Notes: generated from the letters alone by a model not told the origin. 13,045 nt of DNA from DASWRT01 sp036403035 (GCA_036403035.1 DASWRT010000190.1:1-13045); one strand, 5' to 3'. Numbered from the stretch's first letter, positions 6,148-12,922 are shown. Translations and numbers: made by a program.

Positions 6148-7716
6148 ATGGCGTTTTCGCAGAGGCTTGAGCTCAGGCAGACCCAGGCGCTCGTCATGAC
6201 GCCGCAGCTGCAGCAGGCGATCAAGCTGCTGCAGCTCTCGAACGTCGAGCTGGCCTCCTTCATCGAAACGGAACTGGAGCAAAACCCGCTCCTCGAACGC
6301 GACGAGGGCGGCGGCGCGGGCGATGCCGATGGCGGGGCGGCCGGGGACGGCGACGCCGCCGCTCCGGCGGATCGCGCCGAGACCGGAAGCGCGGATGACT
6401 TCGCCGACGGCCCGTCGCCGGGCGAGTCCGCGGCGACGGGCGCCGGCGCTCCCGACGGCGGCGGCGAGTCCTTCGGCGACGGCAGCGTCGAGCAGTGGCA
6501 CGCGGAGGCCGGCAGCGACGGCGAGGGCAATCTAGACTTCGCCGGCGACCCCGAAGCATGGCGGACGCACAACGGGCGCCTCGGCGGCGACGGCGACGAC
6601 CTCCCCGGGCTGGAGCATACGCTCGCCGACAAGATCACGCTGCGCGAGCATCTGACGTCGCAGCTCGCGATGACCGTCGCCGATCCGGTCGACCGGCTGA
6701 TCGGAACGCATCTCGTCGACCTCGTCGACGAGGCGGGCTACCTGACTGCCGACCTGACCGGCATCGCGCAGCTTCTCGGCTGCGACATCGCGCGGGTCGA
6801 GCAGACGCTGCGCGTGATGCAGCGCTTCGATCCGCCCGGCATCTTCGCCCGCAACCTTGCCGAGTGTCTCGCCATCCAGCTCCGCGAGCGCGACCGGCTC
6901 GATCCTGCGATGCAGGCGCTGCTCGACCACCTGCAGCTGCTCGCCAACCGCGACGCGGCGGCGCTGATGCGGATCTGCGGCGTCGACGCCGAGGATCTGG
7001 CGCAGATGGCGACCGAGATCCGCTCGCTCAATCCGAAGCCGGGGCTGGCCTTCGATGCGGCGGTGGCGCAGCCGGTGACGCCCGACATCATGATGCGGGC
7101 GCAGCCGGGCGGCGGCTGGATCATCGAGCTGAACAACGACACGCTGCCGCGGGTGCTCGTCAGCGCCCGCTACTACGCTCGGATCAGCCGCGCCACCCGC
7201 GACAAGGCCGAGAAGGAATACATCACCGAACGGTTCCAGTCGGCGAACTGGCTGGTCAAATCGCTGCACCAGCGCGCCAACACGATCCTCCGCGTCGCGA
7301 CCGAGATCGTGCACCAGCAGGACGCGTTCTTCCTTCGCGGCATCCAGCACCTGCGGCCGCTTATCCTGCGCGACATCGCCGAGGCGATCGGCATGCACGA
7401 GAGCACGGTCAGCCGCGTCACCACCAACAAGTACATGGCGACGCCGCGCGGCATCTATGAGCTGAAGTATTTCTTCACCTCGGCGATCCCGGCGGCGCGC
7501 GGCGGCGATGCGCACTCGGCCGAGGCCGTGCGCTTCCGCATCAAGGCGCTGGTCGACGCCGAGACGGCCAACGGCATTCTCTCCGACGAGCAGATCGTCG
7601 AGATCCTGCAGAAGGACGGGGTCGACATCGCGCGGCGCACCGTCGCCAAATACCGCGAGGCGCTGCGCATTCCGTCGTCGGTGCAGCGCCGCCGCGAGAA
7701 GATGCTCGGCCTCTGA
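6148..7716 (+). CDS. rpoN: RNA polymerase sigma-54 factor
   Basis: A 522-residue sigma-54. Region I (about 1-52) is Gln/Leu-rich (QTQALVMTPQLQQAIKLLQL) and holds polymerase inactive until an AAA+ activator acts. Region II (about 53-150) is a very acidic Gly/Asp/Ala linker. The core-binding domain follows, then the helix-turn-helix (HESTVSRVTTNKYMATPRG), and the RpoN box ARRTVAKYRE (495-504), which contacts the -24 element. Length fits the family. It starts 9 nt after lptB with only a weak ribosome-binding site, so it is probably expressed by coupling within the lpt operon. In Alphaproteobacteria it serves nitrogen, motility and carbon genes. A near-consensus -24/-12 site lies about 250 nt downstream, before ptsN. 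Confidence 0.98.
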   Translation: MAFSQRLELRQTQALVMTPQLQQAIKLLQLSNVELASFIETELEQNPLLERDEGGGAGDADGGAAGDGDAAAPADRAETGSADDFADGPSPGESAATGAGAPDGGGESFGDGSVEQWHAEAGSDGEGNLDFAGDPEAWRTHNGRLGGDGDDLPGLEHTLADKITLREHLTSQLAMTVADPVDRLIGTHLVDLVDEAGYLTADLTGIAQLLGCDIARVEQTLRVMQRFDPPGIFARNLAECLAIQLRERDRLDPAMQALLDHLQLLANRDAAALMRICGVDAEDLAQMATEIRSLNPKPGLAFDAAVAQPVTPDIMMRAQPGGGWIIELNNDTLPRVLVSARYYARISRATRDKAEKEYITERFQSANWLVKSLHQRANTILRVATEIVHQQDAFFLRGIQHLRPLILRDIAEAIGMHESTVSRVTTNKYMATPRGIYELKYFFTSAIPAARGGDAHSAEAVRFRIKALVDAETANGILSDEQIVEILQKDGVDIARRTVAKYREALRIPSSVQRRREKMLGL

Positions 7717-7731
7717 CCGACCGCCCGGCAC

Positions 7732-7760
7732 TTGACGGCGCCAGGCGTGCTGCCTACGGT
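7732..7760 (+). promoter_or_regulatory. Possible sigma-70 promoter after rpoN
   Basis: TTGACG (7732-7737) and TACGGT (7755-7760) are 17 nt apart. The -35 is good and the -10 poor. It would give ptsN a long leader. Confidence 0.25.
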
Positions 7761-7806
7761 CGCGCGCCGCGCCTCGCTCGGGCGACCCGTACCAATATTT
7801 TAGTGG

Positions 7807-7835
7807 TTGCGTGTGCTTTACTGTAATACTATTAA
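7807..7835 (+). promoter_or_regulatory. Possible sigma-70 promoter upstream of ptsN
   Basis: TTGCGT (7807-7812) and TATTAA (7830-7835) are 17 nt apart in the most AT-rich stretch of the gap. The -10 matches 4 of 6 consensus bases, and the -35 has only its TTG. Confidence 0.33.
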
Positions 7836-7968
7836 ACAGGGCGTTATGTCCGGTCTTGCCACTCTGGGGCCGGCACCTCGATGCTTGACGGACGCTGCGA
7901 CATGACTACATGCGTGCGGACCGTTTCGCCCGCTGCCTTCGGGAGCGGCATGGTCGGGGCGTGTCGGC

Positions 7969-7984
7969 TGGCATACGTCCTGCA
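7969..7984 (+). promoter_or_regulatory. Candidate sigma-54 (-24/-12) promoter for ptsN
   Basis: TGGCATACGTCCTGCA matches the sigma-54 consensus TGGCAYRNNNNTTGCW at every specified position except one (C for the first T of TTGC). The invariant GG and GC are present at the required spacing. The predicted start is near 7996, about 98 nt before the ptsN ATG, in the right orientation. The adjacent upstream gene is rpoN. No enhancer site for an identifiable activator was recognised upstream. A chance match is possible, but the element is intergenic. Confidence 0.42.
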
Positions 7985-8093
7985 TATTTTCGATATCCGC
8001 AGGTGCCGCGGCGCTGTCGCCGTCGCGCCGGTCGCCTGCGAGGACGCTTCCGGCCTAGCCGGGGCGAGGTAACAACGATAAAGGTCCGCTTTT

Positions 8094-8558
8094 ATGAGCA
8101 TTGCCGACCTGATCACGCCGCAGAGCGTGATCGCGAAGCTCAGCGTGACGACGAAGAAACAGGCACTTCAGGAGTTGTCGCGCCGTGCGGCCATCCTCCT
8201 CGATCTACCCGATCGCCGCATTTTCGACGTCCTCCTCGAACGTGAGCGTCTCGGCACCACCGGCGTCGGCATGGGCATCGCCATCCCGCACGGCAGGCTT
8301 CCCGAATTGTCGCGAGTGCACGGCATGTTCGCCCGCCTTGAACGGCCGGTGGATTTCGCCGCGATCGACGATCAGCCGGTCGATCTGTTCTTCATGCTGC
8401 TGGCGCCGGAGTCGGCAGGCGCCGATCATCTGAAGGCGCTTGCCCGCGTATCGCGGCTACTGCGCAACCGGGCGATCTGCGAGAAGCTCCGCGGCACCAA
8501 CAACGCCGACGCGCTGTACGCCCTGCTTACCGACCACGCGGCGACCCACGCGGCCTGA
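8094..8558 (+). CDS. ptsN: Nitrogen-regulatory PTS protein EIIA-Ntr
   Basis: A 154-residue EIIA of the nitrogen PTS. The phosphoacceptor is His66 in GMGIAIPHGRLP, preceded by the conserved LLERERLGTTGVG. The later block DLFFMLLAPESAGADHLKALARVSRLLRN is typical of the family. The length equals the usual 150-160 aa. It takes phosphate from NPr and, in studied bacteria, controls potassium transport, sensor kinases or stringent-response enzymes depending on phosphorylation. The ATG at 8094 follows AAAGG by 9 nt, an adequate ribosome-binding site. It is separated from rpoN by a 377-nt gap, unlike the tight upstream operon, so it probably has its own promoter. No other PTS gene lies in the window. 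Confidence 0.96.
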   Translation: MSIADLITPQSVIAKLSVTTKKQALQELSRRAAILLDLPDRRIFDVLLERERLGTTGVGMGIAIPHGRLPELSRVHGMFARLERPVDFAAIDDQPVDLFFMLLAPESAGADHLKALARVSRLLRNRAICEKLRGTNNADALYALLTDHAATHAA

Positions 8559-8570
8559 TCGCGCTACCGC

Positions 8571-8584
8571 GGCGGCGCGCCGCC
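8571..8584 (+). repeat. GC palindrome after ptsN
   Basis: GGCGGCGCGCCGCC is a perfect 14-nt palindrome 12 nt past the ptsN stop. No T-tract follows, so any terminator role is weak. Confidence 0.3.
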
Positions 8585-8642
8585 CGAATTTGCTCACGCC
8601 CCGGTCGGACGCGCCTACGGTAAAGCTGCATCGGCAATGACT

Positions 8643-8656
8643 CGATCCATGGATCG
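8643..8656. repeat. Perfect 14-nt palindrome before the small ORF
   Basis: CGATCCATGGATCG is perfectly self-complementary and ends 6 nt before the ATG of the 62-codon ORF. It occupies the place where a ribosome-binding site would be. It could be an operator, or chance. Confidence 0.3.
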
Positions 8657-8662
8657 CCGCCG

Positions 8663-8851
8663 ATGAGTGCCGCTCTTCTCCCGCATCGCCGCAGCCGCGG
8701 CATCCGTACAGCCGACGCAGCCGTGGTCGCCGAGCTTCTGGCCGATGCCGCGCTTTCGCTCGCCGCGGCGGGCGTGCCGGCGGGGCGGATCGCCGGCGAG
8801 GTGGTGATCCGGCGCAGCCACCGCCGCATGGAAGCCGATCGCCCGCGCTGA
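8663..8851 (+). CDS. Hypothetical 62-residue protein (doubtful)
   Basis: The translation has an Arg-rich N-terminus (HRRSRGIRTADA), an Ala/Leu/Val central segment that could form one amphipathic helix (about 19-45), and a basic C-terminus (RRSHRRMEADRPR). I do not recognise a family. In favour: third codon positions are mostly G or C, as in neighbouring genes, and a hairpin follows 4 nt after the stop. Against: no ribosome-binding site precedes the ATG, and long spurious frames are common at this GC content. It would be monocistronic, tail-to-tail with the DUF1150 gene. Confidence 0.38.
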   Translation: MSAALLPHRRSRGIRTADAAVVAELLADAALSLAAAGVPAGRIAGEVVIRRSHRRMEADRPR

Positions 8852-8855
8852 CACG

Positions 8856-8877
8856 GTCCCGCTACGAAGAGCGGGAC
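8856..8877. terminator. Hairpin after the 62-codon ORF
   Basis: GTCCCGCT and AGCGGGAC form a perfect 8-bp stem with a 6-nt loop. It starts 4 nt after the small ORF stop and lies in the convergent intergenic region. It has no T-run on the plus strand. Confidence 0.4.
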
Positions 8878-8880
8878 ACG

Positions 8881-8908
8881 AAAAAGGGCGGGCCATCCGG
8901 CCCGCCCT
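8881..8908 (-). terminator. Intrinsic terminator of the hsp20-DUF1150 operon
   Basis: Read on the minus strand, a perfect 10-bp GC stem (arms 8899-8908 and 8885-8894, loop of 4) is followed by TTTTTCG. This is a textbook Rho-independent terminator, 60 nt beyond the DUF1150 stop. Confidence 0.78.
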
Positions 8909-8923
8909 GTCATCCGTCATTCC

Positions 8924-8967
8924 GCAGGCCGCTGCGGCCGGCCCGTGGCCCGTAGTCAGCGGCCTGC
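8924..8967 (-). repeat. Inverted repeat abutting the DUF1150 stop
   Basis: Arms 8924-8934 and 8957-8967 are a perfect 11-bp inverted repeat around 22 nt. The right arm touches the TGA stop of the DUF1150 gene. It may protect the mRNA 3' end or slow polymerase before the terminator at 8881-8908. Confidence 0.45.
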
Positions 8968-9183
8968 TCAATGAACGCTGACCGGCTCCATATCATGCTG
9001 CCGCACCGTCGCGAACGCGACCTCGCGCTCCGCGAGCACGGCAACCTGCGTACCGTCCGCGGCGAAGATCGCGAAGGCCGGCTCGTCGTTCACGACGATG
9101 CTTTTGATGTAAGCAACGTCCTGCATCCCGAGCAGCGCCAGCTCCTGGGGCGAAATGTACCGCAATTTCTCGGTCGTAATCAT
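8968..9183 (-). CDS. DUF1150 family protein
   Basis: A 71-residue protein: ISPQELALLGMQDVAYIKS, then a segment with AFAIFAADGTQVAVLAE, then ending AFATVRQHDMEPVSVH. The SPxxLxxLGxxxVAYxK start, AADGT centre and DxEPVSVH ending are hallmarks of alphaproteobacterial DUF1150. The function is unknown. In many Alphaproteobacteria it lies directly downstream of an hsp20/ibpA-type gene, as here, so a link to the heat-shock response is plausible. The ATG at 9183 has AAAGGA seven nt upstream. The frame is open further upstream into hsp20, but that part is not DUF1150-like and is rejected as the start. It is cotranscribed with hsp20 (100-nt spacer) and followed by a strong terminator. Confidence 0.87.
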   Translation of the reverse strand: MITTEKLRYISPQELALLGMQDVAYIKSIVVNDEPAFAIFAADGTQVAVLAEREVAFATVRQHDMEPVSVH

Positions 9184-9283
9184 GTATCCGTCCTTTCCGA
9201 GCCGCCCCCGAGGTCGTGGCGGCGGCCCATTCCTATGTCCGCTTCCCTGGCTCGCGACGCGTCGTCCCGTCCGGACAACGTCT

Positions 9284-9754
9284 TCAGACGCGGCTTTTAT
9301 CCGCAGCGACATTGATCGATGCGGCGCCGTTCGCGCCTGCGGTAGATCCCTTCCTGATCTCGACGGTACGCATCCGGTTTTCCGGCGTCGGGCGCAGCAG
9401 ATCGACGTGCAGGAGACCGTTGTCGAGCCATGCGCCCGCCACCTCGATCGCTTCGGCGAGCACGAACGAGCGCTGGAACTGACGCGCGGCGATGCCGCGA
9501 TGGAGATAGATGCGCTCCTTGTCGTCGGTCTGCTTGCCGCGCACGACAAGCTGATTGTCCTCGATGCGCACGCTGAGATCGTCGATCGAGAAGCCGGCGA
9601 CCGCGAGAGTGATCCGCAGGGCGTCGTCGCCGATCTGCTCGACGTTGTACGGGGGGTAGCCGTCCGCGGAGACCTTGCTCACGCGATCGAGAGCCCGCTC
9701 GAAATGGTCGAAACCGAGAAGCAAGGGAGAATTGAACAGGGATACACGCGACAT
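9284..9754 (-). CDS. Hsp20 family small heat-shock protein (IbpA-like)
   Basis: A 156-residue ATP-independent holdase that binds unfolding proteins and forms large oligomers. The alpha-crystallin domain spans about 33-122, with GYPPYNVE, ALRITLAVAGF, VRGKQ, RIYLHRGIAARQFQRSFVLAEAIEV and NGLLHVDLLRP; these identify the class A IbpA-like group. The C-terminal I-x-I-type motif for oligomer contacts is Val131-Glu-Ile133, followed by a 23-residue polar tail. The start at 9754 is set by GGAGGAGGAGG six nt upstream. An earlier in-frame ATG (9805) would add 17 unlike residues. A sigma-32-like promoter (9845-9876) and a possible thermosensor in the leader fit heat-shock control. It is the first gene of an operon with DUF1150. 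Confidence 0.95.
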   Translation of the reverse strand: MSRVSLFNSPLLLGFDHFERALDRVSKVSADGYPPYNVEQIGDDALRITLAVAGFSIDDLSVRIEDNQLVVRGKQTDDKERIYLHRGIAARQFQRSFVLAEAIEVAGAWLDNGLLHVDLLRPTPENRMRTVEIRKGSTAGANGAASINVAADKSRV

Positions 9755-9756
9755 GA

Positions 9757-9781
9757 TGCCTCCTCCTCCGGCGAGCGAGCA
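9757..9781 (-). promoter_or_regulatory. Possible ROSE-like RNA thermometer at the hsp20 start
   Basis: On the minus strand the leader runs TGCTCGCTC, a short GC loop, then GGAGGAGGAGGCA just before the ATG. The 5' half can pair with the Shine-Dalgarno purines with single bulges, and it contains TCGCT, matching the U(U/C)GCU core that pairs with the AGGA of ROSE elements. ROSE thermometers commonly control alphaproteobacterial small heat-shock genes. The upstream leader (to about 9838) also looks able to form GC hairpins. Pairing was judged by eye only. Confidence 0.35.
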
Positions 9782-9844
9782 GACGGTTGCGGCGGGCCCG
9801 GCCATCCGGCGCCCGAAACAGCGGTCCTTTCGGCACCGCCGAAC

Positions 9845-9876
9845 TAGATGTGGGAGTGGGCGCGCGACCGATCAAG
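9845..9876 (-). promoter_or_regulatory. Sigma-32 (RpoH)-like promoter of hsp20
   Basis: On the minus strand CTTGATC (9876-9870) is followed after 16 nt by CCACATCTA (9853-9845). These compare with the heat-shock consensus CTTGAAA and CCCCATNTA; the -10 has one mismatch. The spacing is one base above the usual E. coli range. The site lies between the kinase stop and hsp20, leaving a leader of about 84 nt. Confidence 0.42.
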
Positions 9877-9907
9877 GCGACCGGCGCTGCCGCCGCCCTG
9901 GACGTCT

Positions 9908-12859
9908 TCAGCCGGACACCTCGTTGCCGGAGAGCGCGTCGGAGCGGGACGCCGACGGTCGCTGGGCCGGCGGCGCGTCCGCCTGCCGACTCCAGCGCGG
10001 GAGGTAAACGGTGAAGCAGGAGCCGGCGCCCGGCTCGCTTTCGACGGTGATCGTGCCGTTGTGGTCGACGACGATACCCTGCACGACCGCAAGCCCCATG
10101 CCGGTTCCCTCGCCGCGCGGCTTCGTCGTGAAGAACGGCTCGAAAAGCCGCTCGCGGACTTCGGGCGGCATACCGCGACCGTTGTCGGCAACGCGCAGCC
10201 GCAGGTACGACGTCCCGGCAAGGCCGAGCCGGCATCGCTCCGTCTCGTCCAGTTCGAGGCCGTCGACCGTCACCTCGATCTCCCCGGCCGCCGCCGTGCC
10301 GATCGCGTCCATCGCGTTGCGTCCGAGATTGAGGATCACCTGATGCATCTGCGTCGCGTCGGCGAGTACCGTCCCGGTATCGTCAAGGCGGCGCTCCAGC
10401 CGGATCGAGCGCGGCATGTTGACGGCGAGCAGATCGAGCGCCAGACCCGCGATGCCGGCGAGCGACACCGGCTCCCGTGTCGGCTCGTCGCGACGGCTGA
10501 AGGCAAGGATCTTGCGCACGAGGTCGGTCGCCTGGTCGACCGCGGCGAGCGCGGTACGCAGCCGGCGTGCCGTCGAGCCGTCCGGCGATACGTCGTCGAG
10601 GCACATCTCCAGCAGTCCTGCCATCGCGATCAGCAGGTTGTTGAAGTCGTGCGCGATGCCGCCGGCGAGCGTGCCGAGAGCCTCCATCTTCGACGCCTGC
10701 CGGCGCCCGCTGTCGAGCGCCCGCTGCGTGTTGTTCGGGTGCTCGATCGACGTGTCGACATGGATCACGACGGCGCCGCGCCGGCCGCCGCTCTCGACCG
10801 CCGTCGCGATGCAGCGGAACCAGCAGCCGCTCTCGTAGTCGGTGTCGAAGGAGTGGCGGCCACGCACGACGGCGGCAATGGGCCGCGCGAGCGGCACCGA
10901 CGGAGCGATCTCATGATCGGTCTCGCGGCACAGCGCGATGTAGTCGTCGCCGACCTTGACGTGGGCGCCGGCATACGGCGTGACCGTGGCCCCCGCGTCC
11001 CGCCATGCCCTGTTGGTAAAGATGATGCGCCCGTCCGCATCGAGCAGCGCAGCCATCGCCGGCAGCGCGTCTAGCACCGTTGCCTGCTGCTCGGCGGTTC
11101 CCAACAGCATCTGCGCGGCGAGATCCCGGCCACTGTCACGGCTGGCTGTCGTGTCGAGCGCGGCCAGGAGGCAGACCACGCGCCCGCGCAACTCCATCCG
11201 GTAGCTCGCGGTGACGACGGAGTGCTCGCTATCGTCGGCGTGGCGGAACCGCCAGATGCCGGTCCCGCCGAAAACCGCGTTGGGAGTCGCCAGGACTTTC
11301 TTCAGCCGGGGGACCTCGTCGGGCGCGCAGAGATCGTCTACGCGCATCGTGAGGAACCGATCGGCAGCGAAGCCGTAAGTCCGCGTGGCGCTGTCGTTGA
11401 CCATCAGGAACCGGCGCGATTCGAACTCGCACACCCACATCGGGATCGGGCTGTCGTCGAACAGCGCACGGCATAGCGCCTCGCGCTCCGGCGCGAGCCG
11501 AAGGTGCCGATGCCGATCGGTGATGTCGCGGATCACCGCCAGCCAGTGGGTATATCGGCCGGCATCGTCGAACACCGGGACCATCTCGGACTCGGCCCAG
11601 ACGTAGCTGGCGTCCTTCCGATAGAGCGGGTACTCGGCACGCACCGCCTCGCCGCGGGCGAGCGCCCCGTAGATGTCCTCGATCTTCTGCTCGTCGCTGA
11701 ACGGGCCACGAAAGAGCGCGGTGGTGCCCTGCCGATAATCGTCCAGACTGTATCCCGTCATGCGGGACAGCGCCTGATTGGCATAGAGCAGCTGCGAGCC
11801 CTGCTCCGGCCGCTGCCGCGCGGCCCGGCCGATCAGCACCGCGTCGTTGGCATGCTGCACCACGGAGCGCAGCAGCAACAGCTCATCGTCGCCGTGCTTA
11901 CGGTCGAGCAGTGCGCTCACACGGACGTGCAGTTCGCGAAGAACCTCCAACAGCCCGTCGAGATCGATCGGGCACGTGCGGAACAGGTACACGACGCCGT
12001 GGCGGACGCCGCCGAACGCGAACGGCAGCATGACCAGCGTGGCGACGCCGAGCTTGAGCGCGACCGCGGAGACCGGATTGTTCGGCGGCGGCGACGGCCC
12101 GAGATGGGGAACGGCGATGACGCGCTGCTGCAGCACGGACTGCGCGATCAGGCTGTTCTCCTGATGGGCGGCGAAGCCGCGGCAGAACTCGGCAAAGGGT
12201 TCGAGTTCGCCGGCCGCCCCGGCGCAGGCATCGATCATCCGGCAGAATTCGCCGCCCGGCTGCTCCGCCCAAGCGGTGGCGCAGTCCGCGCCGAGCGTCC
12301 GGCCGATATCCTTGAAAAGCTCGCCGAAGCTGTCGATAGCACTGCCGCGGGCCGCAGCGGCGGTAAGGGCACAGTCGAGAAGCCGGACGTGACGCGCCGC
12401 GCTCCGCTCGCTCGTCACGTCGACGCAGGTCGCGGCCAACCCGGTGGCGCTGCCGTCCGCGGCGATGCACGCCGCCGCCGTTTCGCGTATCCAGCGCCAG
12501 GTGCCGTCCGCCCGGCGCAACCGGTATTCGACCGAAGCCGTGCGCCGCGTCCGCAGCGCGTCCGACCGCGCCGCGACCGCCGCCGTGCGGTCGTCATCGT
12601 GCAGGTCGAGCAACGGCGCGGCGCGCTGCTCGGCGAGCGAACGTCCGGTGAAGGCGAGGAAGTGATCGTTGAAATCGATCGGATGCCCGTCGACATCGCC
12701 GGTCCACCGCAGCAGCGGGACGGCGTCTTCGGCCTTCGCCTCGCCCCTGCGGTCCTGCACGGCGCCGGGATCGGCCGCAGCGGAGCGCCGTGACTCAAGG
12801 GTCATGGCAGCGGCCGGCGCGCGACGCTTTCCATTCGAGGGCCGCTTCACCGTGCGCAT
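9908..12859 (-). CDS. Multi-PAS/GAF sensor histidine kinase
   Basis: A 983-residue soluble sensor kinase with no convincing membrane segment. In order: PAS (about 50-150, ending with the RRADGTWRWIRE type of PAC motif), GAF (about 157-317), PAS (about 329-450, ending WLAVIRDITDRH), PAS (about 460-572), PAS (about 590-705, with NRAWRDAGA and GDDYIALC), then HisKA with His737 in GGIAHDFNNLL and HATPase_c (about 830-954) with N-box Asn848, G1 DNGRGMP and G2 GTGMGLA. All catalytic boxes look intact. No receiver domain follows and no response regulator gene is adjacent, so its partner and signal are unknown. The ATG at 12859 has GAGGAGG 12 nt and GGA 5 nt upstream. The frame stays open to a TTG at 13024, but the extra 55 residues do not look like a domain. 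The ATG at 12805 lacks a ribosome-binding site. hsp20 follows after 153 nt with its own promoter. Confidence 0.94.
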   Translation of the reverse strand: MRTVKRPSNGKRRAPAAAMTLESRRSAAADPGAVQDRRGEAKAEDAVPLLRWTGDVDGHPIDFNDHFLAFTGRSLAEQRAAPLLDLHDDDRTAAVAARSDALRTRRTASVEYRLRRADGTWRWIRETAAACIAADGSATGLAATCVDVTSERSAARHVRLLDCALTAAAARGSAIDSFGELFKDIGRTLGADCATAWAEQPGGEFCRMIDACAGAAGELEPFAEFCRGFAAHQENSLIAQSVLQQRVIAVPHLGPSPPPNNPVSAVALKLGVATLVMLPFAFGGVRHGVVYLFRTCPIDLDGLLEVLRELHVRVSALLDRKHGDDELLLLRSVVQHANDAVLIGRAARQRPEQGSQLLYANQALSRMTGYSLDDYRQGTTALFRGPFSDEQKIEDIYGALARGEAVRAEYPLYRKDASYVWAESEMVPVFDDAGRYTHWLAVIRDITDRHRHLRLAPEREALCRALFDDSPIPMWVCEFESRRFLMVNDSATRTYGFAADRFLTMRVDDLCAPDEVPRLKKVLATPNAVFGGTGIWRFRHADDSEHSVVTASYRMELRGRVVCLLAALDTTASRDSGRDLAAQMLLGTAEQQATVLDALPAMAALLDADGRIIFTNRAWRDAGATVTPYAGAHVKVGDDYIALCRETDHEIAPSVPLARPIAAVVRGRHSFDTDYESGCWFRCIATAVESGGRRGAVVIHVDTSIEHPNNTQRALDSGRRQASKMEALGTLAGGIAHDFNNLLIAMAGLLEMCLDDVSPDGSTARRLRTALAAVDQATDLVRKILAFSRRDEPTREPVSLAGIAGLALDLLAVNMPRSIRLERRLDDTGTVLADATQMHQVILNLGRNAMDAIGTAAAGEIEVTVDGLELDETERCRLGLAGTSYLRLRVADNGRGMPPEVRERLFEPFFTTKPRGEGTGMGLAVVQGIVVDHNGTITVESEPGAGSCFTVYLPRWSRQADAPPAQRPSASRSDALSGNEVSG

Positions 12860-12922
12860 CGCCGTCCAGTTCCTCCTCGTCCTGTAGATACCATGTATTG
12901 CCGGATGCGTTTCGTCATCCGT

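Larger units (their letters stand above)
7717..8093 (+). other. 377-nt gap where hpf usually lies
   Basis: In most proteobacterial relatives the ribosome hibernation factor gene hpf sits between rpoN and ptsN. None of the three plus frames here encodes an HPF-like protein, and I saw no recognisable fragment. The gap is locally AT-richer (about 7790-7840) and holds candidate promoters at 7732-7760, 7807-7835 and 7969-7984. It also has a hairpin closed by a C(TTCG)G loop (7930-7948, one bulged G) and a hairpin just before the ptsN ribosome-binding site (CCGGC/GCCGG at 8050-8062). A 63-codon frame at 7881-8072 and a 19-codon ORF at 7846 have no supporting features. It looks like an expanded ptsN regulatory region. 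Confidence 0.6.

Noticed and set aside
7881..8072. 63-codon frame in the rpoN-ptsN gap
   Set aside because: No ribosome-binding site, no HPF resemblance, and it overlaps the candidate sigma-54 promoter.
9848..11074. Plus-strand frame of 408 codons opposite the kinase
   Set aside because: Antisense to intact HisKA and HATPase motifs; no family signal.
11504..12793. Plus-strand frame of 429 codons opposite the kinase sensory region
   Set aside because: Shadow of the PAS/GAF coding strand; Arg/Gln-rich and without a ribosome-binding site.
10000..12800. LOV-type photoreceptor in the second PAS domain of the kinase
   Set aside because: The region resembling the LOV flavin site reads TTALFRGP, without the GRNCRFLQ motif or its reactive Cys.
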